46,372 nucleotides of DNA from contig JAHFCV010000001.1 of assembly GCA_023249275.1 (NCBI GenBank), forward strand, positions 1-46,372, read 5' to 3'. The position numbers were made by a program, and so were the translations under genes. The stretch comes from Candidatus Methanoperedens sp. Lineage in GTDB: Archaea > Halobacteriota > Methanosarcinia > Methanosarcinales > Methanoperedenaceae. Within the stretch, counting starts at the first letter, position 1, and each line of letters starts with the position of its first letter. Below, piece after piece: positions 32,653 to 40,375 of the stretch. The notes below the pieces were generated by a model that saw nothing but the letters and a program-made list of their open reading frames with translations, did no database searches and had not been told where the DNA came from.

Positions 32653-33651
32653 ATGGGGATTTTTATGGAAAATCAAATTCTCTGGCTCAACCGGAAGGAA
32701 GTGGAATCGCTTCTGGACATGAAAGGAACTCTCAAGGTCGTGGAAGAAGCCTTCAGGCAGCACGGTCTTAAAAAAGTCCAGATGCCGCCCAAATTATATC
32801 TCTATTTCAAAAAGCATAACGGCGACCTGCGGACGATGCCTGCGTATCTTGAAGAGCAGGACATTACAGGTGTCAAGATAGTGAACGTCCATCCTGACAA
32901 TCCAAAAAAAGGTCTTCCGACGGTGATGGCGCTGGTAATCCTGAACTCCACGGAGACGGGCGCGCCGATTGCGGTAATGGATGGGACGTATCTCACGGAT
33001 ATGAGAACAGGCGCCTCCGGAGGGGTTGCTGTGAAATATCTTGCGCGCAGGAATGCAAAAACAGTAGGTTTTGTGGGAGCCGGGAACCAGGCAAGGACGC
33101 AGCTTCTGGCGATAAATGAAGTGATTGATATAGAGGAAGTAAAAGCCACAAGCGCATCTGAGAAAAGTACGCTTGCTTTTAAGGACGACATGGAATTAAG
33201 AATAGAATGTGAAATTACAGCTAAAAAAACCATTAAAGAAGTGTGCGATTGCGATATACTCGTTACGACAACGCCTTCAAGAGAACCTATAGTGATGAAC
33301 GAGTGGATAGCGCAAGGCACGCATATCAATGCGATTGGGGCGGATGCTGCTGGTAAAGAGGAGTTTGACCCATTGATATTGAAGCGCGCGAAGGTCGTGG
33401 TGGATGACCTTCCTCAGGCTTCGCATTCTGGCGAGGTGAATGTGCCTCTGTCAAAGGGATTGCTTTCTGTAGAAGATATTTTTTGTGAACTGGGCGAGGT
33501 AATTACGGGGAGGAAGAAGGCGAGAACGAGGGATTCTGATATTACGGTTTTCGATTCGACGGGGCTTGCGATACAGGATGTGGCGACTGCGGATATGGTG
33601 TATGGGAAGGCGATGGAAGCGAATATGGGGATAAAATTGCAGCAGTTCTAA
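32653..33651 (+). CDS. Alanine dehydrogenase / ornithine cyclodeaminase family enzyme
   Basis: I start at the ATG at 32653 because GGGAGGAGG (32634-32642) lies 10 nt before it; an ATG 12 nt later is possible. The 332-aa protein has PPKLYLYFKKHNGDLRTMPAY, VNVHPDNPKKGLPTVMALV, the catalytic-lysine region, TYLTDMRTGASGGVAVKYLAR, the NAD loop VGFVGAGNQARTQL and INAIGADAAGKEEFD. This is the mu-crystallin family; archaeal members such as that of Archaeoglobus act as alanine dehydrogenases. With the aspartase, glutamate dehydrogenase and acyl-CoA synthetase in this window, alanine oxidation fits; ornithine cyclodeaminase or another imine reductase cannot be excluded. Confidence 0.87.
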   Translation: MGIFMENQILWLNRKEVESLLDMKGTLKVVEEAFRQHGLKKVQMPPKLYLYFKKHNGDLRTMPAYLEEQDITGVKIVNVHPDNPKKGLPTVMALVILNSTETGAPIAVMDGTYLTDMRTGASGGVAVKYLARRNAKTVGFVGAGNQARTQLLAINEVIDIEEVKATSASEKSTLAFKDDMELRIECEITAKKTIKEVCDCDILVTTTPSREPIVMNEWIAQGTHINAIGADAAGKEEFDPLILKRAKVVVDDLPQASHSGEVNVPLSKGLLSVEDIFCELGEVITGRKKARTRDSDITVFDSTGLAIQDVATADMVYGKAMEANMGIKLQQF

Positions 33652-33733
33652 TCTGAGGGTTTTTGCTAACAATTGAAAAAGAGAAGGAACTTTCGAATTA
33701 CAGGGGCACGTTTTTTAAAATTCCCTGAAAAAT

Positions 33734-33754
33734 AAAAAAGGGGCTTACAGCCCC
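33734..33754 (-). terminator. Hairpin plus T-run that encloses the MTH865 stop codon
   Basis: On the minus strand GGGGC-TGTAA-GCCCC is followed directly by six T residues. The TAA in the loop (33745-33747) is the stop codon of the MTH865-like gene. It looks like a bacterial-style intrinsic terminator; in archaea the T-run alone may be enough. Confidence 0.65.
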
Positions 33755-33984
33755 GCTCTCTGGACAATCACGTCTGCTACCTGTGCAGCACTTCTAAAAG
33801 GGAAGTCGCTCGCTTTAAGCAGCTTTCCAGCTTCGCCTGCTGTCATTTTAACATCGCCTACCTGGCAGGTAGTATTTGCGCCATCCGGAAAGGCTGCAAG
33901 GAGTTCTCCGGGCGACTTTAGTGGGAACTTTGCACCTTTTAGCGCTCCCGTAATCTGGGCATGTATTTCATCTCTGACACTCAT
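33745..33984 (-). CDS. MTH865-like family protein
   Basis: This 79-aa protein starts MSVRDEIHAQITGALKGAKF and contains AFPDGANTTCQVGDVKMTAG and ADVIVQRAGL, which I recognise as the archaeal MTH865 family, an EF-hand-like small helical fold without a known function. The single Cys lies in the conserved TTC segment. It overlaps the upstream 54-aa gene by 4 nt (ATGA) and ends in a hairpin terminator, so the two-gene unit is complete. Confidence 0.88.
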   Translation of the reverse strand: MSVRDEIHAQITGALKGAKFPLKSPGELLAAFPDGANTTCQVGDVKMTAGEAGKLLKASDFPFRSAAQVADVIVQRAGL

Positions 33985-34145
33985 TCTTTCACCTCCATCA
34001 TTGCTTTTATCTCACCGGCTGCATTAGAAATAGGGCAGCCATTGTTGTGTGTTTCACAATGGAAACACGCACTTTTTACTGTATTCAGCGATCTCTCAGC
34101 ATCTTCTTTTTTAACTTGTTTGTTTGTATATTTCCATTCAGGCAT
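33981..34145 (-). CDS. 54-aa Cys-rich protein coupled to MTH865
   Basis: Hand translation from the ATG at 34143-34145 gives MPEWKYTNKQVKKEDAERSL, then ACFHCETHNNGCPISNAA and GEIKAMMEVKE. Cys27-x2-Cys30-x6-Cys37 with two His residues is a candidate metal site. GAGGTG lies 6-11 nt before the ATG, and the stop overlaps the MTH865 start by 4 nt. I do not recognise a family. The tight coupling suggests that the two small proteins act together, perhaps in a metal- or redox-dependent manner. Confidence 0.72.
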   Translation of the reverse strand: MPEWKYTNKQVKKEDAERSLNTVKSACFHCETHNNGCPISNAAGEIKAMMEVKE

Positions 34146-34211
34146 TTATTTCACCTCAATATCATACAATAATTAGTTATTAATATATACTTAATCGTCA
34201 TAAAAGTGTAC

Positions 34212-34352
34212 TATAGTTAAAAACCTAATTTTTGATACTTATTTTATGAAACACTTTGCGTTCTTGGCGTCCTTTGCGGTGCTTGATTTTATTCACCGCA
34301 GAGAGCGCAAAGGTCGCAAAGATAAGTTTAAAATGTTTAGTTTTTAACTATA
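34212..34352. mobile_element. MITE-like palindromic element with 17-bp terminal inverted repeats
   Basis: TATAGTTAAAAACCTAA (34212-34228) is matched in inverse orientation by TTTAGTTTTTAACTATA (34336-34352) at 16 of 17 positions. Inside, arms made of CTTTGCG words (34254-34281) are mirrored by GCAAAG words (34294-34321), with a 12-nt centre. The 141-nt element has no coding capacity. It lies between the 54-aa gene and the winged-helix regulator and may supply the promoter of the latter. No target-site duplication is obvious. Confidence 0.7.
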
Positions 34353-34434
34353 AATACATTTTAATATACAAAAATGACCTTTAAGTTCATAATAGAAACC
34401 TTTTTGCCTGATAAGATGAAATATCATATCGATT

Positions 34435-35184
34435 ATGAAAGAAAAAAAAGATTTGCAGAAGGAAATCAATGAAATAAAATCAAAACTAACAGATATGCAT
34501 ACCGACTTGAAGCGATATTTAGAGCTTACAAAACTGAACAGCAATGAGTCAATTCGTTCAGGCGTACATAATAATTTTTCTAATGTCATTATAGGACACG
34601 TTATGGAAGACATCGAGGATGGTCTTGGAAGTAACATGGTCAGAAATTGCCAGATGCATGATACCTGCAAATCAACTTTCACCGGATTCCTCCAGAAGAA
34701 CGCGAGCCTTATAAAGCACGATAATGTGAATGAAAGCACTATTTCAAAAAGCCGGCTTGATTTGCAGGAAATGAAAAATGGCGCTCCGAAGAAGCAATGC
34801 GATAAATGCTTTTCTGAAGTCTCAGCACTCTTCGGAGAACAGGTCAATTTAATGCGCTCCCTGAGAATATATAGCACAAACGAAGAAAAGAAAAATTACA
34901 TTTCATCAATCCCTGAAGAATCAATGGTTAATGATATACTTGAGCCGCTGTCCAATATGCAAAGGCTCCAGATCTTAAAAGCAGTATCCGTCGAAGCGAA
35001 GACATTCTCCGCATTTTCGGAACTCACCGGGCTTCGCGGCGGCAATCTGCTTTTCCACTTGCAGAAATTGCTTGACAGCGGAATGATATTGCAGCGCCAT
35101 GAGAGGGGGGACTATATGATAACGGAAAAGGGATATAAAGTGCTCAAAGGAATCAGCGATATATGTTTGACTCTGGAACCATAA
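34435..35184 (+). CDS. Winged-helix transcription regulator with Cys-containing sensory region
   Basis: The 249-aa protein begins with a charged coiled coil (KEKKDLQKEINEIKSKLTD), has a middle part with Cys pairs (NCQMHDTCKSTF near 70 and QCDKCFSEV near 122) and ends with an ArsR-type winged helix (about 160-245; SNMQRLQILKAVS, then SELTGLRGGNLLFHLQKLL as the recognition region and QRHERGDYMITEKGYKVL as the wing). The Cys residues could bind a metal or an iron-sulfur cluster and make it a redox or metal sensor. I know similar regulators from Methanosarcinales genomes, but not their ligand. The target is not visible; the next gene encodes a ferredoxin on the same strand. Confidence 0.85.
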   Translation: MKEKKDLQKEINEIKSKLTDMHTDLKRYLELTKLNSNESIRSGVHNNFSNVIIGHVMEDIEDGLGSNMVRNCQMHDTCKSTFTGFLQKNASLIKHDNVNESTISKSRLDLQEMKNGAPKKQCDKCFSEVSALFGEQVNLMRSLRIYSTNEEKKNYISSIPEESMVNDILEPLSNMQRLQILKAVSVEAKTFSAFSELTGLRGGNLLFHLQKLLDSGMILQRHERGDYMITEKGYKVLKGISDICLTLEP

Positions 35185-35254
35185 TATTTATTCAAATTAA
35201 CCAAAACCTTTAATTCCGAATAATAACACTTACCGATATTTAGGAGAAAAAATC

Positions 35255-35467
35255 ATGGCAGTAAAAAAATATGATGGTCCATCCTTGACAATTGAAATAG
35301 ACGAAGACAAATGCAATGGCGACGGGGAATGTGTCAATGTCTGCCCGACCAACGTTTTTGAACTCGTGGACGGCAAATCAAAAGCTACCCGCGCGGCTGA
35401 CTGCATCGAGTGCTGCGCATGCGTGGATGCATGCCCTACAAAGGCAATCAAGCACAGTTCGTGCTAA
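35255..35467 (+). CDS. Ferredoxin with Asp replacing one cluster Cys
   Basis: The 70-aa protein has one motif Cys20-x2-Asp23-x2-Cys26-x3-Cys30 (CNGDGECVNVCP) and a second full motif Cys50/53/56/60 (CIECCACVDACP). In the first, Asp stands in place of the second Cys, as in some archaeal ferredoxins with a [3Fe-4S] or Asp-ligated cluster. It may therefore hold one [3Fe-4S] or convertible and one [4Fe-4S] cluster. An AGGAG ribosome site (35241-35245) precedes the ATG. The stop overlaps the stop of the convergent phosphoesterase gene by 2 nt. Confidence 0.92.
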   Translation: MAVKKYDGPSLTIEIDEDKCNGDGECVNVCPTNVFELVDGKSKATRAADCIECCACVDACPTKAIKHSSC

Positions 35468-36141
35468 CGTCCAATTTTCAGCCGTAAAGCGAGTTTTTCC
35501 GGAAGATGTGCAGCAAGCATATCTTCAATCACTTTTTCAATATCATAAGCTGCTCTTTCAAGCTCGATTTTTCCTGATTCGGTATCAAGAACAGCAAACG
35601 CAGCGCGTGGATTCCCGTCCCTTGGCTGCCCGACAGAGCCGGGATTTACGATTATGCCTTCAGGATACTCTTTTTTGAACTGGATATGAGTATGACCCAG
35701 GACAAGGATATCAGCATTTGCGGCAGATAGCAGCTCAGGTATTACCTTTTCAGGATAAACATATTCATCAATATCGAACGGGCTTCCATGAACAAGCACT
35801 ATCCTTTTTTCATCAATGATAATGGATTCAATATTTTTTAGCCCTTTAATGTAACCGGAATTATCAGGCAATACTGCTTTCCTTGTCCACTCAAGAGCAG
35901 CTTTCGCATACGGATTAAACCCTGAAGTATCCCCTGTAACCAAAGCCCTGTCATGGTTCCCGGCAATGGAGATTATGTTATTCTTTTTGAACAATTCAAT
36001 CGTTTCATCAGGATATGGATTATAACCAACAATGTCGCCGGCATGCAATATTCTTTCAACGCTAAAGCCGCGGAGCGCAGAAAGAACGGATTTTAGCGCA
36101 ACAGCATTGGAATGAACGTCTGCAATCAGCCCGATAAGCAT
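35464..36141 (-). CDS. YfcE/MJ0936-like metallophosphoesterase
   Basis: I use the ATG at 36139-36141 (MLIGLIADVHSNAVALKSVL) because it begins exactly at the first catalytic motif; a further upstream Met would run antisense through the start of the radical SAM gene. The 225-aa protein has the full calcineurin-like set: DVHSN, GDIVGYN, GNHDRAL, VLVHGSPFD and LGHTHIQF, followed by NPGSVGQPRDGNPRAAFAVL. These bind two metal ions and hydrolyse phosphodiesters, often cyclic nucleotides. The natural substrate is unknown. It is divergent from the radical SAM gene with about 40 nt between starts. Confidence 0.92.
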   Translation of the reverse strand: MLIGLIADVHSNAVALKSVLSALRGFSVERILHAGDIVGYNPYPDETIELFKKNNIISIAGNHDRALVTGDTSGFNPYAKAALEWTRKAVLPDNSGYIKGLKNIESIIIDEKRIVLVHGSPFDIDEYVYPEKVIPELLSAANADILVLGHTHIQFKKEYPEGIIVNPGSVGQPRDGNPRAAFAVLDTESGKIELERAAYDIEKVIEDMLAAHLPEKLALRLKIGR

Positions 36142-36181
36142 ATTAATAGATATACAATGATTTCCCAAATAGTTGTCCTTG

Positions 36182-37183
36182 ATGAAAAAAGTCAGAGCTT
36201 CAATGGGAACCCTTGGCGTCCTGGGACTTGAACTCGTGCAGATGGATACGCCGCCCACTACGGCTTATCTTCAGATTTATACTGAAAAACGATGCAAGGC
36301 GAACTGCCAGTTCTGCGCCCAGGCATCGGGTTCATCCGCCGATATAACCCATATTGCCCGCGGCATGTATGTGCCTGCTGACCTTGAACTAGTCGTGACT
36401 CGGCTTAAAATGGCTTACGAGAGAGGCTACCTTGCCCGCGCCTGCATCCAGACAGCGCTTTATGATACGTGGTGGGAGGATACAGTTTATTTAATCAAAA
36501 GGATACGCGAAGAAAGCCAAATCCCGATATCGCTTTCGGTTTTCCCGATAAGTACGAAGCAGTATGAAGACTTGAAAAAAATGGGGATTAACGAACTTGT
36601 GATACCTCTTGATGCCTGTACGCCGGAGTTATTCGACAGGATAAAAGGAAAAAGTGCAGGCGGACCTTATTCCTGGGATAGTCACATGGACGGTATACGA
36701 AGAGCCGCGCGCATATTTGAAAAAGTGGGGACACATCTCATGCTCGGTCTCGGTGAGAGCGATGAAGACGCTGTAAGGATAATTTCGGAATTGCACAATG
36801 ATAATGTGAATATCGCTCTTTTTTCATATACTTATATTCCAGGTTCCCAGGGCGATTTCCAGGACAAAACCGAAGATAGCATAATCAAACATTACCGCAC
36901 CGTACAAATTGCACGGCACCTGATTATAGAAGGAATTGAATCTTGTTCTGATATGCGATTCAAAAACGGTACACTCATGGATTTTGGGGTGAGCAGCGAT
37001 ATATTGCTCTCGATTATCGAGAACGGAGAGGCATTCCAGACCTCAGGCTGCCCTGACTGCAACCGCCCTATGGCGAATGAAACTTTCTCAAAGATTTATA
37101 ATTTCCCAAGAAAACCAGATGATGAAGAAATAATGAGCATAAAGAGGGATATGGGATTGGCTGACCGGATACCACAATCTTAA
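36182..37183 (+). CDS. Radical SAM protein, biotin/lipoyl synthase-like
   Basis: The start is the ATG at 36182 (MKKVRASMGTLGVLG); a TTG at 36173 is an alternative. The 333-aa protein has the radical SAM cluster motif CKANCQFC (CX3CX2C) preceded by PTTAYLQIYTEKR, a BioB-like AGYLARACIQTALYD-type segment, HLMLGLGESDEDAVR, and a C-terminal Cys pair in TSGCPDCNRPMANE that could hold a second cluster. The layout resembles biotin synthase-related archaeal proteins, some of which were shown to act as split lipoyl synthases (LipS1/LipS2). No lipoate-using enzyme is seen nearby, so this assignment is tentative. Confidence 0.8.
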   Translation: MKKVRASMGTLGVLGLELVQMDTPPTTAYLQIYTEKRCKANCQFCAQASGSSADITHIARGMYVPADLELVVTRLKMAYERGYLARACIQTALYDTWWEDTVYLIKRIREESQIPISLSVFPISTKQYEDLKKMGINELVIPLDACTPELFDRIKGKSAGGPYSWDSHMDGIRRAARIFEKVGTHLMLGLGESDEDAVRIISELHNDNVNIALFSYTYIPGSQGDFQDKTEDSIIKHYRTVQIARHLIIEGIESCSDMRFKNGTLMDFGVSSDILLSIIENGEAFQTSGCPDCNRPMANETFSKIYNFPRKPDDEEIMSIKRDMGLADRIPQS

Positions 37184-37229
37184 TTTACAATCCAAACAAA
37201 GTTACAGTATCAACCGGGAGAGGATATCA

Positions 37230-38339
37230 ATGGAAATTACTGAAAAAATATTCGAATTTGCAGATGAAATCGGTCCTGAAAAAATTATCCATCTGTACGA
37301 ACCGAGAACAAAAATGAAAGCCATTGTCGTGGTAGATAACGTGGCGGCAGGTCCTGCTATCGGGGGTGTGCGTATGGCGCCTGACGTTACCACAACCGAA
37401 GTCAGGCGGCTTGCCCGTGCCATGACCTACAAGAACATCATGGCAGGTCTTCCTCACGGCGGAGGAAAATCCGGGATTATAGCAGACCCAAAAACCGTAA
37501 ATAAAGAACAGGTTATCAGGACTTTTGCCCGCGGAATAAAAGATCTTCTGGAATACATACCCGGTCCAGATATGGGTACAGATGAAGCCAGCATGGCGTA
37601 TATCTATGATGAAACCGCGCGCGCCGTAGGGCTGCCCAGAGAGCTTGGCGGGATACCGCTTGACGAAATGGGCGCAACAGGATATGGAGTGGCTGTATGT
37701 ACGGAGGTTTCGAAAGATTATATCAATCTTGACCTCAGCGGGGCGCGGCTCACCATCGAAGGGTTCGGGAACGTGGGAAAACCCACTGCGCGTTTTCTTT
37801 CGGAAAAAGGCGTAATACTCGTAGCTGCAAGCGACTCAAAAGGAACAATTTACAATCCAAAAGGCGTAAACATTGAAGAATTGATACGGATTAAAGAATC
37901 CACAGGCTCGGTTACAAATTACAAAGACGGGGAAGTTTTAAAAACCACAGACCTGTTGATGGTAAGCACGGATATTTTCATTCCTGCGGCGCGTCCTGAT
38001 GTGATAAACGAAGCAAATTCGGATGTACTGGATGCAAAATTGATTATCGAGGGCGCAAACATCCCGATTACTGAAAATGCAGAGAAGACGCTTCACGACA
38101 GGGGCGTCCTGGTTGTTCCCGATTTTGTGGCTAATGCCGGCGGAGTGATTACAGCATCAGTTGAATATCACGGCGGAACCGAGACCGTAGCGCTTGACAG
38201 GATTAAAAGCACCATTTCCAGGAATACTAAAGAAATCCTCGATAAAGTATACAGCGACAAAACCTATCCCAGGGAAACCGCAGTCGATATTGCAAAACAA
38301 AGAATATTCCGTGCTATGAAATACAGGGAATGGATGTAA
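37230..38339 (+). CDS. Glu/Leu/Phe/Val dehydrogenase family enzyme
   Basis: The 369-aa protein has the substrate-binding GPAIGGVRMAPDVTTTEV, the catalytic LPHGGGKSGIIADP with Lys, PDMGTDEASMAYIYDE, an NAD(P) domain LTIEGFGNVGKPTARFL, and VPDFVANAGGVITASVEY. It deaminates an amino acid to a 2-oxo acid and ammonia with NAD(P). It is about 40 residues shorter than most hexameric glutamate dehydrogenases and closer in length to leucine/phenylalanine dehydrogenases, so the substrate is open. GGGAGAGG lies just before the ATG. The next gene (acyl-CoA synthetase alpha) overlaps its end by 10 nt, which couples deamination to acyl-CoA handling. Confidence 0.92.
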   Translation: MEITEKIFEFADEIGPEKIIHLYEPRTKMKAIVVVDNVAAGPAIGGVRMAPDVTTTEVRRLARAMTYKNIMAGLPHGGGKSGIIADPKTVNKEQVIRTFARGIKDLLEYIPGPDMGTDEASMAYIYDETARAVGLPRELGGIPLDEMGATGYGVAVCTEVSKDYINLDLSGARLTIEGFGNVGKPTARFLSEKGVILVAASDSKGTIYNPKGVNIEELIRIKESTGSVTNYKDGEVLKTTDLLMVSTDIFIPAARPDVINEANSDVLDAKLIIEGANIPITENAEKTLHDRGVLVVPDFVANAGGVITASVEYHGGTETVALDRIKSTISRNTKEILDKVYSDKTYPRETAVDIAKQRIFRAMKYREWM

Positions 38340-39718
38340 TGCTTTCTTCGATATTCGAGCCGGAATCTATCGCTGTTATTGGAGCTTCCAACGATGAGAC
38401 AAAGTGGGGTGGCAGGATACTTAAAAACATACTGAGCGGCTACAAAGGACAGGTATATCCGGTGAATCCTAAAGAAAAGCAGATACAAGGTGTGGATTCG
38501 TTCCCTTCGGTCATGGAGATCCCCGGTAAAGTCGATCTGGCAGTTATAGCAATACCTGCACAATTTGTCCTCCAGGTTGTTGAAGCGTGCGGGGAAAAAG
38601 GCATCAGGGGACTTATTGTGGTAAGCGCAGGGTTTAGCGAGACAGGAAATGCAGGTTTAGAACTTGAACAAAAGCTGTTATCCATTGTGAAAAAGTACGG
38701 TATGCGAATGATAGGACCCAACACGCTTGGGATTGTGAATGAACCTGTAAACCTCAACGCCACTGTCATAGGAAGGCTCCCAAGCCCGGGTACAATATCT
38801 TTTATCACGCAGAGCGGAACGCTGGGTCTTGCAATAGCGGAATGGACTATAGATATGGGGCTTGGGCTCTGCAAAGTTATAAGCACCGGCAACAAGGCTG
38901 ATACGGACGACGTTGACCTGATAGAATACCTTGATAAAGACCCTGCAACAGGTGTAATAGCGATGTATGCGGAAGGAATAAAGCGCGGAAGGAAGTTTCT
39001 GGAGGCTGCCCGCCGCACTAAAAAACCCATGATTGCCATCAAGACAGGCAGGTCAAAAAGAGGTGCAAAAGCGGTTTTTTCACATACGGGCTCAATAGCC
39101 GGCTCTGATGAGGTATATTCGGCTGCATTTCGGCAGGCTGGAATACTGCGGGTTGATACAATAGATGAGGTTTTCGATGCGGCGCTTGCATTCTCATGCC
39201 AGCCGCTCCCGAAAGGAAATAATGTCGCAATCATCTCAAACGGCGGGGGCGCATCGATTGTTGCCACCGACGAGTGCGAGAAGCACGGCATGAACATTGT
39301 TGATTTAAGCGATGAAACGAAGGAAAGAATTAAAAATGTCATTCCGGAGTTTGCTTCGGCTTCAAATCCTGTTGACACCGCCGGGACGTCTTCCTATACT
39401 GCTTACAGCGAGACCATTAAAGCTCTTCTCCTCGATAAGAATGTGGATGCCCTGATAGCGATTTACGTGCATACCCTGATGTCAGATGCGATACCGCCTG
39501 CCGAGGCTGTGGTCGAAATTAAACGAAAATGCCCCAAACCCGTAATAGCATGCTGGATGGGGGGAGCGGGCACGGACGAAGGAGTGGAAATCCTGAAAAG
39601 CGGCTGCCTGCCCAACTATTCGGTTCCTGAGCGGGCTGTGAAAGCGCTGGCTGCGCTTATCAGGCACAGGGAGTTCCTTGAAACTGTTAAAACAAGAGCC
39701 GCAGGGGAGAGCAAATGA
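38330..39718 (+). CDS. acdA: ADP-forming acetate/acyl-CoA synthetase, alpha subunit
   Basis: The 462-aa protein has a CoA-binding domain (IAVIGASNDETKWGGRILKN), GPNTLGIVNEPVNLNAT and SGTLGLAIAEW, with the phosphorylated His at residue 252 in FSHTGSIAGSDEVY. Together with the beta subunit it converts acyl-CoA, ADP and phosphate to the acid, CoA and ATP, the energy-conserving step of archaeal amino acid and pyruvate fermentation. Starts at 38330 or 38339 are both possible. It overlaps the dehydrogenase gene by 10 nt and the beta subunit by 4 nt, so three genes are coupled. The acyl group may be branched or aryl, matching a Leu/Phe-type dehydrogenase. Confidence 0.94.
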   Translation: MDVMLSSIFEPESIAVIGASNDETKWGGRILKNILSGYKGQVYPVNPKEKQIQGVDSFPSVMEIPGKVDLAVIAIPAQFVLQVVEACGEKGIRGLIVVSAGFSETGNAGLELEQKLLSIVKKYGMRMIGPNTLGIVNEPVNLNATVIGRLPSPGTISFITQSGTLGLAIAEWTIDMGLGLCKVISTGNKADTDDVDLIEYLDKDPATGVIAMYAEGIKRGRKFLEAARRTKKPMIAIKTGRSKRGAKAVFSHTGSIAGSDEVYSAAFRQAGILRVDTIDEVFDAALAFSCQPLPKGNNVAIISNGGGASIVATDECEKHGMNIVDLSDETKERIKNVIPEFASASNPVDTAGTSSYTAYSETIKALLLDKNVDALIAIYVHTLMSDAIPPAEAVVEIKRKCPKPVIACWMGGAGTDEGVEILKSGCLPNYSVPERAVKALAALIRHREFLETVKTRAAGESK

Positions 39719-40365
39719 CCAGGATTCTTACTGAGCATGAAGCAAAACAACTTCTTGCAAAATATGGGATTCCTGTGACAAAAGAGAGTATTGCCACAAG
39801 CGCTGACGAGGCGCTTGCGATTGCATTACAGATAGGTTCCCCGGTTGCTATGAAAATTTCCTCGCCTGACATTTCACATAAGAGTGACGTTGGAGGAGTT
39901 GTGCTGAATGTGAAAAGGGAGGAAGTGAGAACAACGTACACTGAATTGATGGCGCTGATTAAGAAAACTGTTCCGAATGCAAAAATAGAAGGCGTCCTCG
40001 TACAGCAGATGGCTCCGCCCGGTCATGAAACCATTGTGGGCTTGAAAAAAGATGCGCAGTTCGGTCATGCGCTGATGTTCGGGCTTGGCGGGATTTTTGT
40101 AGAGGTTTACAAGGATGTTTCTTTCAGGGTCGTGCCTGTCGAAATGAGAGATGCGCTTGATATGATTTCGGAGATTAAAGGATATCCCATACTCAAAGGC
40201 ATTCGCGGCAGGAAGCCTGCGAATATAGAGGCTATCGCGAGGGTGCTTGTCTCGGTTTCGGAAATGGCGGAAAAAGAGAACATCATCGAGCTTGATATTA
40301 ACCCGCTGATTGTGAATGAGAGCGGCGCGATTGCGGTGGATGCGAGGGCGATGGTGGAAGCATAA
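39715..40365 (+). CDS. acdB: ADP-forming acetate/acyl-CoA synthetase, beta subunit
   Basis: This 216-aa ATP-grasp protein begins MTRILTEHEAKQLLAKYGIP and has PVAMKISSPDISHKSDVGGV with its conserved Lys and His, QQMAPPGHETIVGLKKDAQF and the metal-binding IIELDINPLIVNE. It transfers the phosphate from the alpha-subunit His to ADP. The length is typical for separate archaeal beta subunits (in bacteria both are often fused). The start codon overlaps the alpha-subunit stop as ATGA at 39715-39718. Confidence 0.95.
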   Translation: MTRILTEHEAKQLLAKYGIPVTKESIATSADEALAIALQIGSPVAMKISSPDISHKSDVGGVVLNVKREEVRTTYTELMALIKKTVPNAKIEGVLVQQMAPPGHETIVGLKKDAQFGHALMFGLGGIFVEVYKDVSFRVVPVEMRDALDMISEIKGYPILKGIRGRKPANIEAIARVLVSVSEMAEKENIIELDINPLIVNESGAIAVDARAMVEA

Positions 40366-40375
40366 AAAGAGGAAT

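Noticed and set aside
36142..36258. 39-residue N-terminal extension of the phosphoesterase
   Set aside because: It is antisense to the start of the radical SAM gene, and the family begins at the MLIGLIADVHSN segment.
38440..39378. Minus-strand 312-residue open frame
   Set aside because: It is antisense to the acyl-CoA synthetase alpha subunit, which has all its motifs; the reverse reading is a composition effect.
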